The notes beneath the pieces are model-generated. The model ran no database searches. It was not told where the DNA came from and was given only the letters and a program-made list of their open reading frames with translations. DNA of 64,000 bases, taken from Prorocentrum cordatum. Its lineage: Eukaryota > Sar > Dinophyceae > Prorocentrales > Prorocentraceae. This document shows, piece by piece, positions 10,350-21,440 of the stretch (the first letter of the stretch is position 1; each line of letters starts with the position of its first letter). The stretch covers positions 526,501 through 590,500 of the forward strand of contig CAUYUJ010020682.1 of assembly GCA_963575745.1 (NCBI GenBank), read 5' to 3'. A program made the position numbers and the translations under genes.

Positions 10350-11500
10350 TGCGTTTGCCCTTTCGACTGGCCTCTCCTGACATCTTGGGGGATGTCGATG
10401 TCTGATGGGCGGTCCTCAATCAGCGTCGCTCCGAATGAGTCCCCAAAATCGCCTCTTGAAGCCCTCGTGGGGCGCTCTTGGGGCCGTCTCAAGGCCATCT
10501 TGAGCCTCGTGCTGCAGCTCCATTTGGCCAACAGCCTCCCACAGAGGCCCTCGAAAACCCAACATCTTTCAAACCTAATGCGTTTGTCCATGTGAGACTT
10601 TGTCGGTCAATATCCCTCTAGTTTCGCCGCTCCGCTGACATCCGGGGATCTTGCCGCGCGATCCCTTGCCGAGGAAAATATGTGTTGATCAAACACGACG
10701 GGGGGGGTATTAGCGATGACCCTCTCCGGCCCCTCCAATCGCTTTTTGGGGCGCTCTTGCGGGGCTCTCTGGCGCTCCTTCGACTGTCTTGGAGCCCTCT
10801 TGGGCCCCTCTTGGGTCTCTCTTGGGCCCTCCTGGAGCAATTTTGAAGTCTTGGAAGGACATCGAAAGCGAACAGGCGAGAAGGCCAAGTTCATTGATTC
10901 TCTCTAGGTTTCGGGGGGATTTGGGCGTTTGGGGGGCGCCCTGGAGAGGCCCCAGTGCCGCGTGGGCCCGTCTTGGAGCGGCTTGGGGGCCTCTTGGAGG
11001 CATCGCGCAAGCCTTCTTGGGCCAACTTGGTCCATGTTGCGCCATCTTTGAAACCGTCTCCCAAGCACCTGGAGCCCCAAATATGCCCCCCCCAGAGGAG
11101 CGAAGAATCTTCAAAACCAATGTGTTCAAAGTTTGCGTTGATCAATGAGGGGGCAAACTGGCCCTGTCCCTCGAAATTACTTCTCGGGCCCTCTTGGGCG
11201 TGATTGGGGTGCTTCTGGGCGCTCTTCCAGCTGTCTTGGGGCCCTCTCGGGCCCCTCTTGGACAAACGTGGGCCATCTTGGAGCCGTATTCAAGCTTCCA
11301 AAGGCAATCGGAAGTGAAAAGGCGAGAATTCAAACAAGTGCATATGACCCGTGGGCAACATGTTGGCCTTTGGGGGTGTCCTTCGGAAGCCCCAACGTCC
11401 CTTGGACCCGCATCGGGGCGATCTCCGGGCATCTTGGCACATCTTGGAAACCATCTTGAGCCGTATTGCTATTTTTGAACAATATTGGATGTCATCTTGG
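10350..11500 (-). repeat. Composite repeat family B, copy 2 (inverted)
   Basis: The same CCAAGATGGCCCC words as 950-2390, read on the minus strand, with the recurrent AGGCGAGAAGGCCAA-type segment at about 10540-10620, 10850-10910 and 11290-11350. Together with 11540-12520 it forms an inverted counterpart of 1-2390. No gene. Confidence 0.65.
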
Positions 11501-11539
11501 GCTCTCTAGTGCTCTTTGGGAGCCATCTCGAGCGCCCCG

Positions 11540-12520
11540 GCGCCTCCGCCCCCTCTGTTCAGACCCAGGGGGGAGGGTGAGGGGGGGGGCCCTCGCAACC
11601 CCCTACCTGTGCCCAGAGGGCTGGTGGGATTACGGCCGGGGCCCCTCCGGCAGAGACATCCGCGAAATTATTCAGTGGTCGGGCCCGTTTCGCCTGAGAC
11701 ATCCTCGCAACTATCGGTTCTGATAGGGTCGGCTCCGAGGGCAATCTCGAACCGTAGTCGCATACGAGACTGGGCATGTACAAGATAGGTCATATACAAA
11801 ACTTGTCATGCACGGGAGGCCCACGCGGCTGTCCGTTGGGGCCCGCGGGGGTCCGTCTTGGGCCTTTTCTTAATGGCCCTCCAGCACGGTCTCGGCGGGC
11901 CTCAAGAGGGCCCCAGGACGGGTCAACAATTTGTTGCGAACAAGGCCTTGTTCGAGACAGGTCATTCTGCCTTCTCGAGGCTCTCTTGGCGTTCTCTTGG
12001 GGCCCCAAGAGGAGCCTCTCAGTGCCCTCCAGGGCCCTCCAGTATGCTTTCGGAGGGCCTGCAGAAGGCTCCAACTGGGTCCCCAACGGATGCTACAAAG
12101 CACCCCCCTGTTGTAGCATCCGTCGGGTGCTTACTCAGGGCTCTCTCGGGGCCCTCTCGGGCCCCCCCCCCCCGCGCCTTCAGAGCGCCCGAGTAGGGCT
12201 CCAAGAGGGCCCCAAGAGTGCTCCAAGAGGGCCCCAACGGATGCTACAACGCACCCCTGTGTTGTAGCATCCGCCGGGTGCCCTCTGGGGGTCCTGTAGG
12301 GCCCTCCGCGAGCTCTCCCAGCGCCTCCAGAAGCCCCCGAGAGGGCTCCAAGAGGGTAGCCTGAGGCCCTCCAACGGACGCTGCAATGCACCTTCTTGTT
12401 GCTGCATCCGTCGGGGGGGGGGGCTCTTAGGGGCGTCGTGGGGGGTCATCTTTGGGTCCTCTGGGGGCTCTCCCAGGCCTCTCGGGAGGTGCCCTTTCGG
12501 GGCCTGGGCGCGCACTGGCC
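11540..12520 (+). repeat. Composite repeat family A, copy 2
   Basis: Reads in parallel with the reverse complement of 1-712. It contains GCATACGAGACTGGGCATG, then TTGTCATGCACGGGAGGCCC, then three hairpins (12085-12124, 12236-12273, 12371-12411) with GGATGCTACAAC-type arms about 135-150 bp apart. Open frames on both strands are GC-driven and unrecognised. Confidence 0.75.
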
Positions 12521-12574
12521 GCCTGTATGCATTCGGGAGTTGGAAGAGTTCAACGACCCGCGCCCAGAGGGCTG

Positions 12575-12780
12575 ATGGTTTTTCATGGCCATTGCAGGGC
12601 GTTGCATTGTCATCGCCTTACATTGCAGGGTCTGTGCAGGTTGTTGCAGGGATCTAGTATGCAGGGTCTTGCAGGTGTCTTTGCAAGGGTTGCAGGTCTT
12701 TGCAGAGTATTGCGTGGGGTCTTCGCAGGGGGGCTTTGCAAGGTATTGCATGGTCTTTGAAGGGGGTCCTGGGGAGTGGG
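12575..12780 (+). repeat. Degenerate TTGCAGGGTCTTTGCA tandem repeat
   Basis: About a dozen copies of a 15-17 bp unit around TTGCAGG/TTGCAAGG. Non-coding. Confidence 0.65.
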
Positions 12781-12799
12781 TCGGGAGGGGGTTCTTATA

Positions 12800-13370
12800 A
12801 GAAGGAAGAGTGAGCTCCCGCCACCACTTCACGCCCTGCAGTGCAGGTGGGGTTCGAACCTTGATGCTCGATCTGCGATGTTCGAATCAACCCTTGATGC
12901 TCTATCCGCGATGTGCCATCCTTGCACCTGGATCCTCGATGCTGCATCCCCGATGCCCGATCCTGAACCTGCCATCTGCAGTGATCAATCATCGGTGCCC
13001 GACGTGGGCCCTCGATGCACCACCTCCGAACGACTCCTGGGCGTCTCCCACACGACGTCGCAACGACCCCAAGAACACTTCATGAACCAATGGCCTACAT
13101 CCATCCAGTTGTCGTTCGGGGGGGGCGACGCAGCAGCGACAGCGCGACAAGCATCAGAGCGCGAAGCTGGCATCATAAGAGACAGCAGCGGCGAACACAG
13201 CAGCTGCAACAGCTACGGCGGCAGAGGCAGCAGCGACGCCCCGACGCTCGAGGATCCAGGGGCGAATGTTCTATTGTTCTGATTGCTGCTTGTAAATTGT
13301 TTGACGTTCCTGGGGATTTGGAGGCCTCCGGGGACTTCTGGAGGCCTCTGGATACTTCAGCGGCAAACAA
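12800..13370. other. Low-copy DNA with GATGCTCGATC-type words, no firm gene
   Basis: 12850-13020 iterates imperfect GATGCTCGATCTGCGATG-like words. 13080-13290 is CAGCAG-rich. Short open frames exist on both strands without recognisable motifs. Confidence 0.4.
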
Positions 13371-13372
13371 AC

Positions 13373-13710
13373 TTACCATATCCTCCTCTTCCTCCGCCTC
13401 CTCCTGCCCCCCCCCCCTCCTTATCATGTAGGGTTCCTCTTCTTCCTCGCTAGCTTGCTTCCCTCCTCTATCCCCTCGCCCCCCTGTTGTCCCTCCTTCT
13501 GGCCCACCTCCTGCTCGACCTCCTCCTGCTCCTGCTCCTTCTCCTCCTCCTCCTCCTGAGCCTCGTTCTCTTCGTATTTCCATAGATTTCATCGTCCTCC
13601 GTGCCCTCCCCTTCCTCCCACTTGCTCCTCCTCCTCCTCCTCCTCCTCCTCCTCCTCCTCCTCCGCCTCCTCCTGCCCTCCTCGCTGCCTATCCTTCCTC
13701 GGTCCCGTTT
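13373..13710 (+). repeat. (TCC)n polypyrimidine tracts
   Basis: Two blocks of TCCTCC/TCTTCC microsatellite (13380-13450 and 13500-13680) with a pure run at about 13620-13665. The poly-Glu/poly-Arg frames on the minus strand are microsatellite translations. Confidence 0.9.
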
Positions 13711-13719
13711 TTTTGTTGC

Positions 13720-15290
13720 CCCCCTTGGCCACGTGGCCATTTTGGCACAATCCGCAGTTGCCGCGCGCCCTGCGACCTGTCCAAACATCGAGTTTGTCAC
13801 CAGGGTTGGACCGCCGACCCCGCGCCGCCAGGCTGTGGTCGCGCCGCTTCGCTGCCCCCCCCCCCCCCGCGACGCAGGACAGCGAGCGGGAGGTTGATCG
13901 CGGCCCGCGGTCGCAATGCGATCCCCGGGCGACCTTCGCGCGATGCCGTCTTCCTTGGGTGGTCCGGGGGCCCTGGCGCGACGCCGGGATGACCCCGCGA
14001 CGAAAACGCGATCCACAGTGACCCCGCAGCGTTTCCAAGGCTACCCTGTCAAGGCCCCCTGATGACCCCAGCGCGATTTCGCGGCGCAAGTGCAACGCGA
14101 TTTCGCGACTCCAAGACGGTCCCAAGGTGGCCCCGCGAACCCCAACAATGCTCCGATTAAACCCCATGGCGCTAAGGCGGGGCCGAAAGCACCACGGGGC
14201 GCTGGGACGACCCTGACATGACCCAATACGACCCCATGACCCAACGTTGGTTTCGATCCAACTCCAAGACGGTCCCTTACGGCTCAAAGGCGACGCCTAC
14301 GTTACCCGATGCGGCTCCATTATGAAACGGATGCCATGCGGAAGCGTTCGTCGGGGTTTCCTTCCTGGGGAGGGTAGGTCCTCACCGGCTCAGGGTCGTG
14401 CTACGTCGAGGCCAATTGGCACAAAGACAGACAAGTTCTAGGTGCCAGATGCAAATGTTCTATGTGCCATTTAGTGCGCCTAAAGTTTAGAGGTGCTCTA
14501 TGACCGCTTCTCTGGGGCTAGTTTTTCGCCCGGGCTCCATATGGAGCCAACAGGACATTCGCAAATGAATCCGTTTGCGATTGCCCCGTTGCCCGAATAA
14601 TTACGGCCCCCGAGGGCCGAAATCGAGGAAACACGCCGTTCGGAATAATCCCATCATCGCGGGTTTGGGTTTTTCGGTCCCGCGTGGACCCCCGGGACCA
14701 GATCCTCATTTTAAGTTTTGCGGCGATCCTGGGGCCCAGTAAGTGCCCCCCCGAGGCCAGATTTGCCGAAGACCGTCAGTGGTTTTTCCGCGACGAGAAG
14801 TGGTGGGTGCAGCTGCTCCTCAGCTGCCCAGAATGTGGGGATTCCCAACGTCTTGCAATCTCTGTTGAGCGCACCCAGTGAGCCTGAGACGAGAGGTAGT
14901 TACCAGTCGGTCGCTGAACCAATCGTGTCCAATCGGATTCCCCAAACCCAATCTACTTCAAGCGCGCTCCCACTTCAAGATCAACATGGTTTTGCTGTTG
15001 TGTGTTAGTCTTTGGGCGGGCCCGAAGCCAATCGACTTTATCCGCCTTCCTGCGTCATGTTTCTACCTACTGCTTCCGACCAGCGTGTGCGCCGGGCGAT
15101 GGCCCAGGAATAGCCCCGCACCTGCCCGCTAGATTCGGAAGACGACGACGGCGAGGATTCGGACCCCCGATGTCAGGGTTTTTGTTCACCACGCGGGCCC
15201 CGGGAGGTCTGGGCCCCTGCCACAGGGACGGGTTTCATCTTAGGTAGTTGTTGACAGTCCCAACGGCCCCCAGAAGGTTCGGGGGCAACT
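13720..15290. other. GC-rich unique/low-copy DNA, no firm gene
   Basis: 13900-14280 repeats GCGATTTCGCG and GACCCC words. 14510-14650 has two small palindromes (GGCTCCATATGGAGCC and CGCAAATGAATCCGTTTGCG). A frame at 14684-14881 reads LLLSCPECG near its end, but the rest gives no family match. No gene is called. Confidence 0.4.
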
Positions 15291-15480
15291 ATAGGGGGGG
15301 GGGGATGGGCATAGGGGGGGATGTATCGACCCCCAATCGCCCATTGATCGCCGGTAGAGGTCGGATAGCCCCTCCCCGCCCAGGAAGGTGCGGTTTCGAT
15401 ATCGGGGGCCTATCGCCGATCTATCTGCGATGCATTGCCGATCTTTATATCGATGCACCCTCCCCTATGCCAGTCCTCCT
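15290..15480 (+). repeat. Dispersed ATCGACCCCCAATCGCCC repeat, copy 1
   Basis: A G-rich run, then ATCGACCCCCAATCGCCCAT, then a series of GATATCG/ATCGCCGATC words. Related copies lie at 18258-18370 (ACCGACCCCCAATCAATCGC) and 20040-20165 (ATCGACCTCCAATTGCCCAT). Confidence 0.6.
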
Positions 15481-16100
15481 ATCATTGGCCCTGAAAGGCA
15501 GAGGTAGCGGAAACGCCTTCCGCCAGACAGTCAACGCGCCTAGCAAGGACGCGCGCCTTCATCTAGGGTGCCCTTGTGACCTTGCTTCTGCAGCTCGTCC
15601 TTTGCCGTTTTCATTGGTCGCCCGCCACCCAACAAATCCCAACTTCGGCCTCCAAGGGTCTTGCATCCTTAATATACGTTTTGGTTGTGTTCGTTGTTGT
15701 TCCACGGCGCGAGGGGGCCTGGGGAACACTTCTCGTGCAGGGCTGCCAGAGCCTTCGGCTGCCCCCCCTGCCCCTCAATAGGTGACTGGGCCTGGGCACG
15801 GTGCAAGGACACAGCACCATCCACGAAACCCAATGGGTAAAGGCCTCGCTTTCTCCTCGGCCAGCGCGGCGCCAGAAAAACATGTGCGAATGCGCCTTGG
15901 GCGGCACGGCAGAGCGCGCGCTCGACTGCCCCGCAGGCCCCCGAACTCGAGGCTGTAGGGCCGCTCGCGCGCGCCGGCGGCGAGCGCCACCCTCAGGAGA
16001 GGCCGGCCGCCCGAGGGCCGCGCGGGGAGCGCCCGAGGCGGGCTGCCGGCATGCTGCTGGCGGGGGGCAGGGTTCGGTACAGTGGGGATCCATGTAGGGA

Positions 16101-16196
16101 GCCACATGCGAACCCTACCCCATCCCCCCCACGATTTCTGAACCCCACCCTCCCCCTCAGAAGTCGTGGGGGGTAGGGGTAGGGTTCGCATGTGGC
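16101..16196. mobile_element. Foldback element with ~39-bp arms
   Basis: 16101-16140 is complementary to 16158-16196 at about 36 of 39 positions, with a short C-rich loop. The arms begin GCCACATGCGAACCCTACCC and end at the mirrored TAGGGTTCGCATGTGGC. No coding potential; MITE-like or introner-like by structure only. Confidence 0.75.
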
Positions 16197-16606
16197 CCTT
16201 TACCATGCCAAGAGACAGCCTGCTTGCCTCCAGGGTGCCCCAGTTTTTTTCTGGAGTTTCGCTGGTGTTTCGACGGAATGCCTGACGTTCCCACACCCAG
16301 AATCATTGGACGTCCTGGGGTCTCAGGATTGGGTTTCTTGTGGAAGGTTTCTGGTGGACGGGCCTCCACTGTAGTTTAACGATGGGGTCCTGAGAGATGA
16401 GGCCCCAAGGATAGGAAGGGGTCCAAGGGTGGACTTAGGTTGTCTGGGGCACCTCGTCCTCAGGGCCCCAACTCTCAGGACCCCACCTTTGAACCCTTCG
16501 AGGGGCGGGCGAGTCCTCCAGGCGGTGGTCCGGTGAGCATCCCCGCCTCGAAGGAGGGGAAATGGGGGTGGTGGTGGTGCCCGCACGGTGAGGGAACGGT
16601 CGGCCC

Positions 16607-16866
16607 CCGATGTTCGCGGAGCTCCACAGGCGGCGGACAGGGATATCTTTTTGCCCCGGGGGGGCCAACCTGTATCCATGTCCACCACCTGCTGGGTCCC
16701 CGGAGCGTCGGTTCCCGGGCGGTGGATGTAGATAAATCTCCGATGTTCGCGGAGCTCCACAGGCGGCGGATAGGACTGTCTTTTGGCCCCTGGGGAGCCA
16801 AAACATGTCCGTGTCCACCGCCCGCTGGGTCCCCGGAGCGTCGGTTCCCGGTATAGATAAATCCTC
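16607..16866 (+). repeat. Tandem duplication of a 133-bp unit
   Basis: Two copies start at 16607 and 16740 with CCGATGTTCGCGGAGCTCCA, and both end in CGGTTCCCGG followed by TAGATAAATC. The minus-strand open frames through it continue into poly-Pro/poly-Thr translation of the adjacent microsatellite, so no gene is inferred. Confidence 0.85.
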
Positions 16867-16928
16867 CGCCTCGCGCCTCCCTCCTCCTCCTCTCATCTTT
16901 TGCCTTGGGAGAGGGAGGGGGCGAGGGA

Positions 16929-17050
16929 GTGGTGGTGGTGGTGGTGGTGGTGGTGGTGGTGGTGGTGGTGGTGGTGGTGGTGGTGGTGGTGGTGGTGGTG
17001 GTGGTGGTGGTGGTGGTGGTGGTGGTGGTGGTGGTGGTGGTGGTGGTGGT
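16929..17050 (+). repeat. (GGT)n microsatellite
   Basis: About 40 uninterrupted GGT units. Confidence 0.98.
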
Positions 17051-17290
17051 GTATATTTCTGGGGCCTCGCATCGTCTGCTCCTCTTGGGGCCAGCCACCC
17101 TGACCTGCTGGGAGGTCTCAGAAACTGGCACCAGGACCTCCGAGTTTGACGCCTGGTCGAGGCTTTAGGCTTAGGCAGCCCTGGCAGGTCGATGGGTCTG
17201 GAGCGCCAGGTTTCAGCATCCTGGAAGGTCAGGGTACGAGGCCCGTGTTGCCACGGCTGGAGTCTGCTGGCGCCCTGGGTCGAAACACAC

Positions 17291-17410
17291 AGCGCGCGGA
17301 GCTCCTGGATCGGCGTTGGGCCCCCCTGGTGGCGCCTCCAGCGCCTCCCCTGGCGCGCTCCGCGCGTTCGGGAGCGAGTCCAGCGCCGATCCAACAAATT
17401 CTCGAGTAGG
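17291..17410 (+). mobile_element. Inverted-repeat element family E, copy 1
   Basis: The left end is GCGCGGAGCTCCTGGATCGG and the right end reads CCAGCGCCGATCCAACAAAT; GGATCGGCGTTGG (17307-17319) pairs with 17380-17392. The left half matches copy 3 (52987-53124) base for base around GGATCGGCGTTGRRCCCCCC. Copy 2 is at 33440-33575, inverted. Confidence 0.65.
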
Positions 17411-17569
17411 AGATCGACTACAGAATTGATTCACTCCAAATTGGTTTGCTCGTCGGACCTACGAGAAAATGCGTATAACGTCTCGTAGAATTGCGAACCT
17501 TCAAGCATCTTTGTTGTAGAGCCAAAGAAAAACAATTCTGGGGTAAATGGATTATGTAGTCGATGTCCT

Positions 17570-17915
17570 ACCCGAAGTCCGCCCAGACCTCCGAAAGTTC
17601 ATGCTCGTGCTCATTCCCCTCCTCCCTCCAACTCGTGGGGCGATGAATGGGGGGCGGGGGGACAGCGAGGGCTGTCGAAAAGAGGCCATTCGGGGCCCCT
17701 GCCGGGGCCCTTCAGGCCCCCAGAGGGGGGCCTTCAGGGCCTGAGCGGGGCACCTTTCCCCCCCCCCCTTTCCCAGTGTAACATCGCCCCTGCCATAGCT
17801 TCTCGCCCAAGATCCAACAGATCCGCCTGGACCTCCGAAAGCTTGTGCTGCTCGCCCAAGCTCCAGCAGATCCGCCTGGACCTCCGAAAGTTTGTGCTGG
17901 TGCTGCTTGCTCCCT
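17570..17915 (+). repeat. Direct repeats of a GACCTCCGAAAG word
   Basis: Three copies of TCCGCC(T/C)(G/A)GACCTCCGAAAG near 17580, 17821 and 17870; the last two form a 49-bp tandem repeat. The same word (GCGCGGACCTCCAAAAG) borders element family E copy 2 near 33553, so these may be decayed ends of that family. Confidence 0.55.
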
Positions 17916-18257
17916 CCCCCCGCTCGTGGAGCGGCGGCCCGCTGGGGCCGGGCGAGAGGCGCCCCGAGAGCCCACGGCCGGACTCGCCCCGAAGTCCTGC
18001 TCCGAACGCGCCCCGGGATACATCCGGGGAGCACAGCCGCGGCGCTGAAGGAGGGGCTCGGGTTGGGGGGGCCTTTTCTCTCTTCGATCCGAGCCGGGAA
18101 ACTGACTCATTGTCGAGGCCCGCCGTGGCCAGGGAAGCCCATCCGCTCCTACTTCAGCCTTCCTTCTGCCAGTGCTGTGACTGCAGCGGCATGGTTTTTT
18201 TTCCTGCTCCTGCATGACCGGCCACTGCCCGGGAGAGTCGTGTCCAGGGGCCGGGTT

Positions 18258-18370
18258 TGGAGGGGGGGGTTGGCTCAGGGGGGGCGTACCGACCCCCAAT
18301 CAATCGCTCACGGTATGCTTCGCCGATAAGGGGCTTGACAGCCTTCCCCGATTGGGGCTTGATAGCCTGC
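18258..18370 (+). repeat. Dispersed ATCGACCCCCAATCGCCC repeat, copy 2
   Basis: A GGGG-rich lead, then GTACCGACCCCCAATCAATC and CGCCGATAAGGGGCTTGA words, parallel to 15290-15480 and 20040-20165. Confidence 0.5.
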
Positions 18371-18465
18371 CCAGCAGGTTGACCGGGCACAGTCAGGGGG
18401 AGCTGTGTTCAGGGCCGCCACGGAGCAAAGGGGTCTTGAGGGGAACGGGCTGCCCTCCAGTGTCT

Positions 18466-18594
18466 CCTCATCTTCGCTTGCGTGTGCTCTTCTTCTCGGC
18501 GAGGACCATCGAGGAGCATCCTGGATCATCGCGGGGAAAGTACACGCGCGAAATCGAAAAATGCACGCGAAATGGACGTCCGAGCGATGGCCAG
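18466..18594 (+). mobile_element. MITE-like family M, copy 1
   Basis: A ~129-bp element shared with 42788-42916, 48991-49120 and 52293-52422. The interior is almost identical to the fourth copy (TCTCGGCGAGGACCATCGAG then GAGCATCCTGGATCATC). The right end GACGTCCGAGCGATGGCCAG is intact. The left terminal repeat is decayed here (CTTCGCTTGCGTGTGC instead of ATCGCTCGGACGTGTGC). Non-coding. Confidence 0.88.
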
Positions 18595-19384
18595 TTCGGG
18601 CTCCTGGGGTCTTCCGCGGGCCCTTGGACCTTTCAGCAAACACTTTTCGTGGCCCTCCACGGGTCTTGGGGGGAGGTCCTTGTGGGTCAGCTCCATCAGG
18701 GCCCGTTATGTCAAGTCACGGCCACGGTGACCGGGACATTGCAGACCAAGATGTTGCAAGATCCAGCGGGCGAAAACGTCGAGATTGGAGAGTGGGTCGG
18801 CTCATGGCTGCAGTTTACTTTTGTCGCGCGTGCCGACGTCCCGGTTCGGCAAGGTCCCCGTATACGGGGGCCCTGATTGTATGTGTTCCCCCCCGCCCCC
18901 CCCGCAGGGCCCCTCGGTCTCGACCCCATTCTCGTCAGAGGCCGACTCTGGGCCCGGTTTCGGCAGTCAAGTTGTAGGTAGCTTTGAAACGTTTTGGTAA
19001 TGCTGAGGTCTTTGTGAGGCCTCCCACCTGGGCCTCCAGGAACCTCCGAGGAGGATGAGATGGAGGAACCAGCGATGATTTAGGAGCAGGCATCGAGTGG
19101 CACATGGGTTTTGGACAACTTCGGGGCCTTTGGGGGCCTTTCGGGTGCCCTCGTAGGGTGAGGTGCAGTCGGGAGGGAGGGAGGGGATGAGAGGAGAGTG
19201 ACCTCGCGTGGCCTCGAAGTCCTACTCCGAGTCGTCACGCTGGCGCGCCCCCCAGGCCTCGAGGCAAGGAGGCGAGGAGGGGCCCCAGACTCCCGCTGCG
19301 GGAGCCCCCCCCCTTCCCAGGAGCCAGGCGAGACTCAGCCATGCCGGACGCGGCCCGGGCCGAACGCAGCCTGGTTGAATTTGG
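18595..19384. other. Low-copy GC-rich DNA, no firm gene
   Basis: Several open frames overlap here on both strands with no recognisable domain. A palindromic GTCCCCGTATACGGGGG-type sequence occurs near 18856. No gene is called. Confidence 0.4.
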
Positions 19385-19650
19385 CCAGTGCCGAGCTCAG
19401 CTTGGCCGAGAGGAGGAGGAGGAGGAGGAGGAGGAGGAGGAGGAGGAGGAGGAGGAAAGGGAGGAGGAAAGGGAGGAGGAGGAGGAAAGGGAGGAGGAGG
19501 AGGAGGAGGAAAGGGAGGAGGAGGAGGAAAGAAATGAGGATGAGGAGGACCAGTGTAAACCCAAGAGCCATCAAGGATGTTGGGAGTGCAGCCTGGCCGA
19601 GCTCAGCTTGGCCGAGCTCAGCCTGGCCGAGTCTCTTGTTGGCCGAGCTT
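19385..19650 (+). repeat. (GGA)n block flanked by GCCGAGCTCAGC repeats
   Basis: GGA/GGAAAG microsatellite at 19408-19540, bordered on both sides (19390-19410, 19590-19632) by GCCGAGCTCAGCYTGGCC repeats of about 16 bp. The poly-Glu frame is a translation of this. Confidence 0.9.
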
Positions 19651-19814
19651 GGCTGCTGCTCTCCGAAGGGCCCCCGCTCCGCCCCTGCAGGTCCCCCATA
19701 GGGGGCCTTCCCGGAGCAGTCGGGCGTCCCCCCCGCCTGCGGTTTTCTGGGCCGGTCCCGTCGCCCCCCCTTCTCTCTGTAGATACAGGTGTGTATATGC
19801 TTTGCATGTTTTGT

Positions 19815-20030
19815 TGTTTTGTCTATCTCTCTCTCTCTCTCGCTTTCCGTTTCTATCTCGTTTTGTTGTTTTCTTGTTGTTGTTTTCTCGCTATCTTCTC
19901 GATCGCACTCTCCCTTTCTCTCTCTCTCTCTCTTTCTTATTCGCTGCTCTTTTTGTCTCTCTCTCTCTCTCTCTCCCGTTGTTTGTTTTTGTTCTCGATC
20001 TCTCTCTCTCTCTCTCGCTCTCCTTTGGGG
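19815..20030 (+). repeat. (TC)n microsatellite clusters
   Basis: Four TC runs (about 19826-19842, 19917-19932, 19956-19974 and 20000-20018) separated by GTTTTGTTG-type words. Confidence 0.92.
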
Positions 20031-20039
20031 TCAACGTTA

Positions 20040-20165
20040 GGGGGGGATGGGCTCAGGGAAGGGACAGATCGACCTCCAATTGCCCATTCATCGCCGACAG
20101 GGGGCTCGCCGAGCCATTGGCGATCTATCGCCGATTCCAGCTCGATGTTTCCCCCCTAAGCTGGT
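20040..20165 (+). repeat. Dispersed ATCGACCCCCAATCGCCC repeat, copy 3
   Basis: GGGGGGATGGGCTCAGGG, then AGATCGACCTCCAATTGCCC and GGCGATCTATCGCCGATTCC, resembling the copies at 15290 and 18258. Confidence 0.6.
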
Positions 20166-20734
20166 CACCCCTCATCGTTGTCCCTCATCCTGGTTCTTCA
20201 CTGTTGTCTAGATGGTGAGTCTTGATTCCCCCGGCGTAGCATGCCATGCCCATCTCGTGTGGTTTGTTTCAAGATGGCAGTAGGTGGAAGAGGCAGATGC
20301 CTACGCCTTCCTTCTGGACCGACAGGGCGCGCTGGATGCTCAGTGAGGGGAGCCAAAAAGGAGAGTTGCTGCTGCCGAGGGGATGCTTCCGAAGCGGCCA
20401 GGGGGGCGAGTTGATCGGTGTCCGTCCGAGCAGGCCTCCGCACCCTCCATCGCATTGGCCTCCCGGTGCCATGGCTAGAAACAGCATTGAGCAATCGTCG
20501 GGATGGTGCGTGCACTTGGAGTCACGAATTTCTGACCAGGGTATTGCTAATCCAACCCTCATGTGTTTTGACCTAGTCTTGGATAGAGTATTGTTAATCT
20601 CCTCATTCTTCTCCTCCCGCCTCCTCCCCTCCTTATTCCTATCTCCTTCCTCAGCTCCTCCTGCATCCTGTGTTTTATCAGCCGCCTGCCTTGTCTCCCT
20701 GGCAGGTGCCACATGCACAGCTTTCTTGTGGGAG

Positions 20735-21440
20735 AGCCAACGAAGTGAAATTATGCGTGGACTCAGTCGAGACTTCGCCCTCCCTGGGTGCTGTCAATGG
20801 TGGGTTTGTCGCCACTTGCGTGAGCTTGTGGGAGGTCAGCGGAGGTCTTTGGTCGGACCCAATCGAGACCTCGCCCTCCCTTGGGATTGCCAACAGCGCA
20901 GCTCTCACAGCGTTCGTGAGCATTTGGTAGTGCCATCTAAGGGACGTCACGTAGGGGCCCAAGCCAGATTTCGCCCTCCCTTGGTGGTGCCAACTGCCAA
21001 GCTCTCGTTTGCCACTCTCGTAAGCTCGTGGGGTTTCAGCGCGGTGACGTCATACACGTACCCAAACCAACCCCCCCTTGAGTGCTGTCAATTGCGCAGT
21101 CGCCGCCGTTTTCGAAACCTACAAGGTCCAGCGGAGTGACGCCTCCCAAAGACTCAATCGAGACCTTGGCCTTTCTCTGGGTAGTGCCAGCTGCGCACCT
21201 GTTGCCACTTCTGTGAGTTCGTAGGAGAAGCGGTGACAACTTGACGAACTCCTTGCAGAGAACTCGTAGCCCATGGTTGCTGCCAACTGCACAACAGTCA
21301 TCACTTCTGTGAGCGCTTGGGAAGTCCCGCGCGGCGACGCTCACCAGGCCTGAACGGGACCTCGCCCACCCCTGGGAGTCGCCAGCTGCGCAGTCGTCGC
21401 CGCTTAAGTGAGCTCCTGGGAGGTATAGCGGAATGGCGCC
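20735..21440 (+). repeat. Divergent ~100-bp satellite, locus 1
   Basis: About seven decayed units. Each unit has GAGACCTCGCCCTCCCT, then a TGCCAACTGCRCAGC segment, then GTCGCCACTTNCGTGAGC, then TGGGAGGTCAGCGGAG. This order matches the minus strand of the clean 103-bp array at 46702-48708. Open frames across it are repeat translations. Confidence 0.7.

Noticed and set aside
12845-12900. GGGTTCGAACC and GTTCGAATC words, like the T arm of tRNAs
   Set aside because: The flanking bases do not form a 5-bp T stem and no acceptor or anticodon stem can be folded.
13738-13760. GTGGCCATTTTGGCACAATC, similar to the spliced leader
   Set aside because: It lacks the CCGTAG start and has extra mismatches; only the 39149-39170 match is convincing.
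13468-14287. A CGLCQNGHVAKGG segment on the minus strand resembling a retroviral-type zinc knuckle
   Set aside because: Spacing is C-x2-C-x3-H and the final Cys is missing, so it does not fit C-x2-C-x4-H-x4-C; the rest of the frame is repeat-derived.
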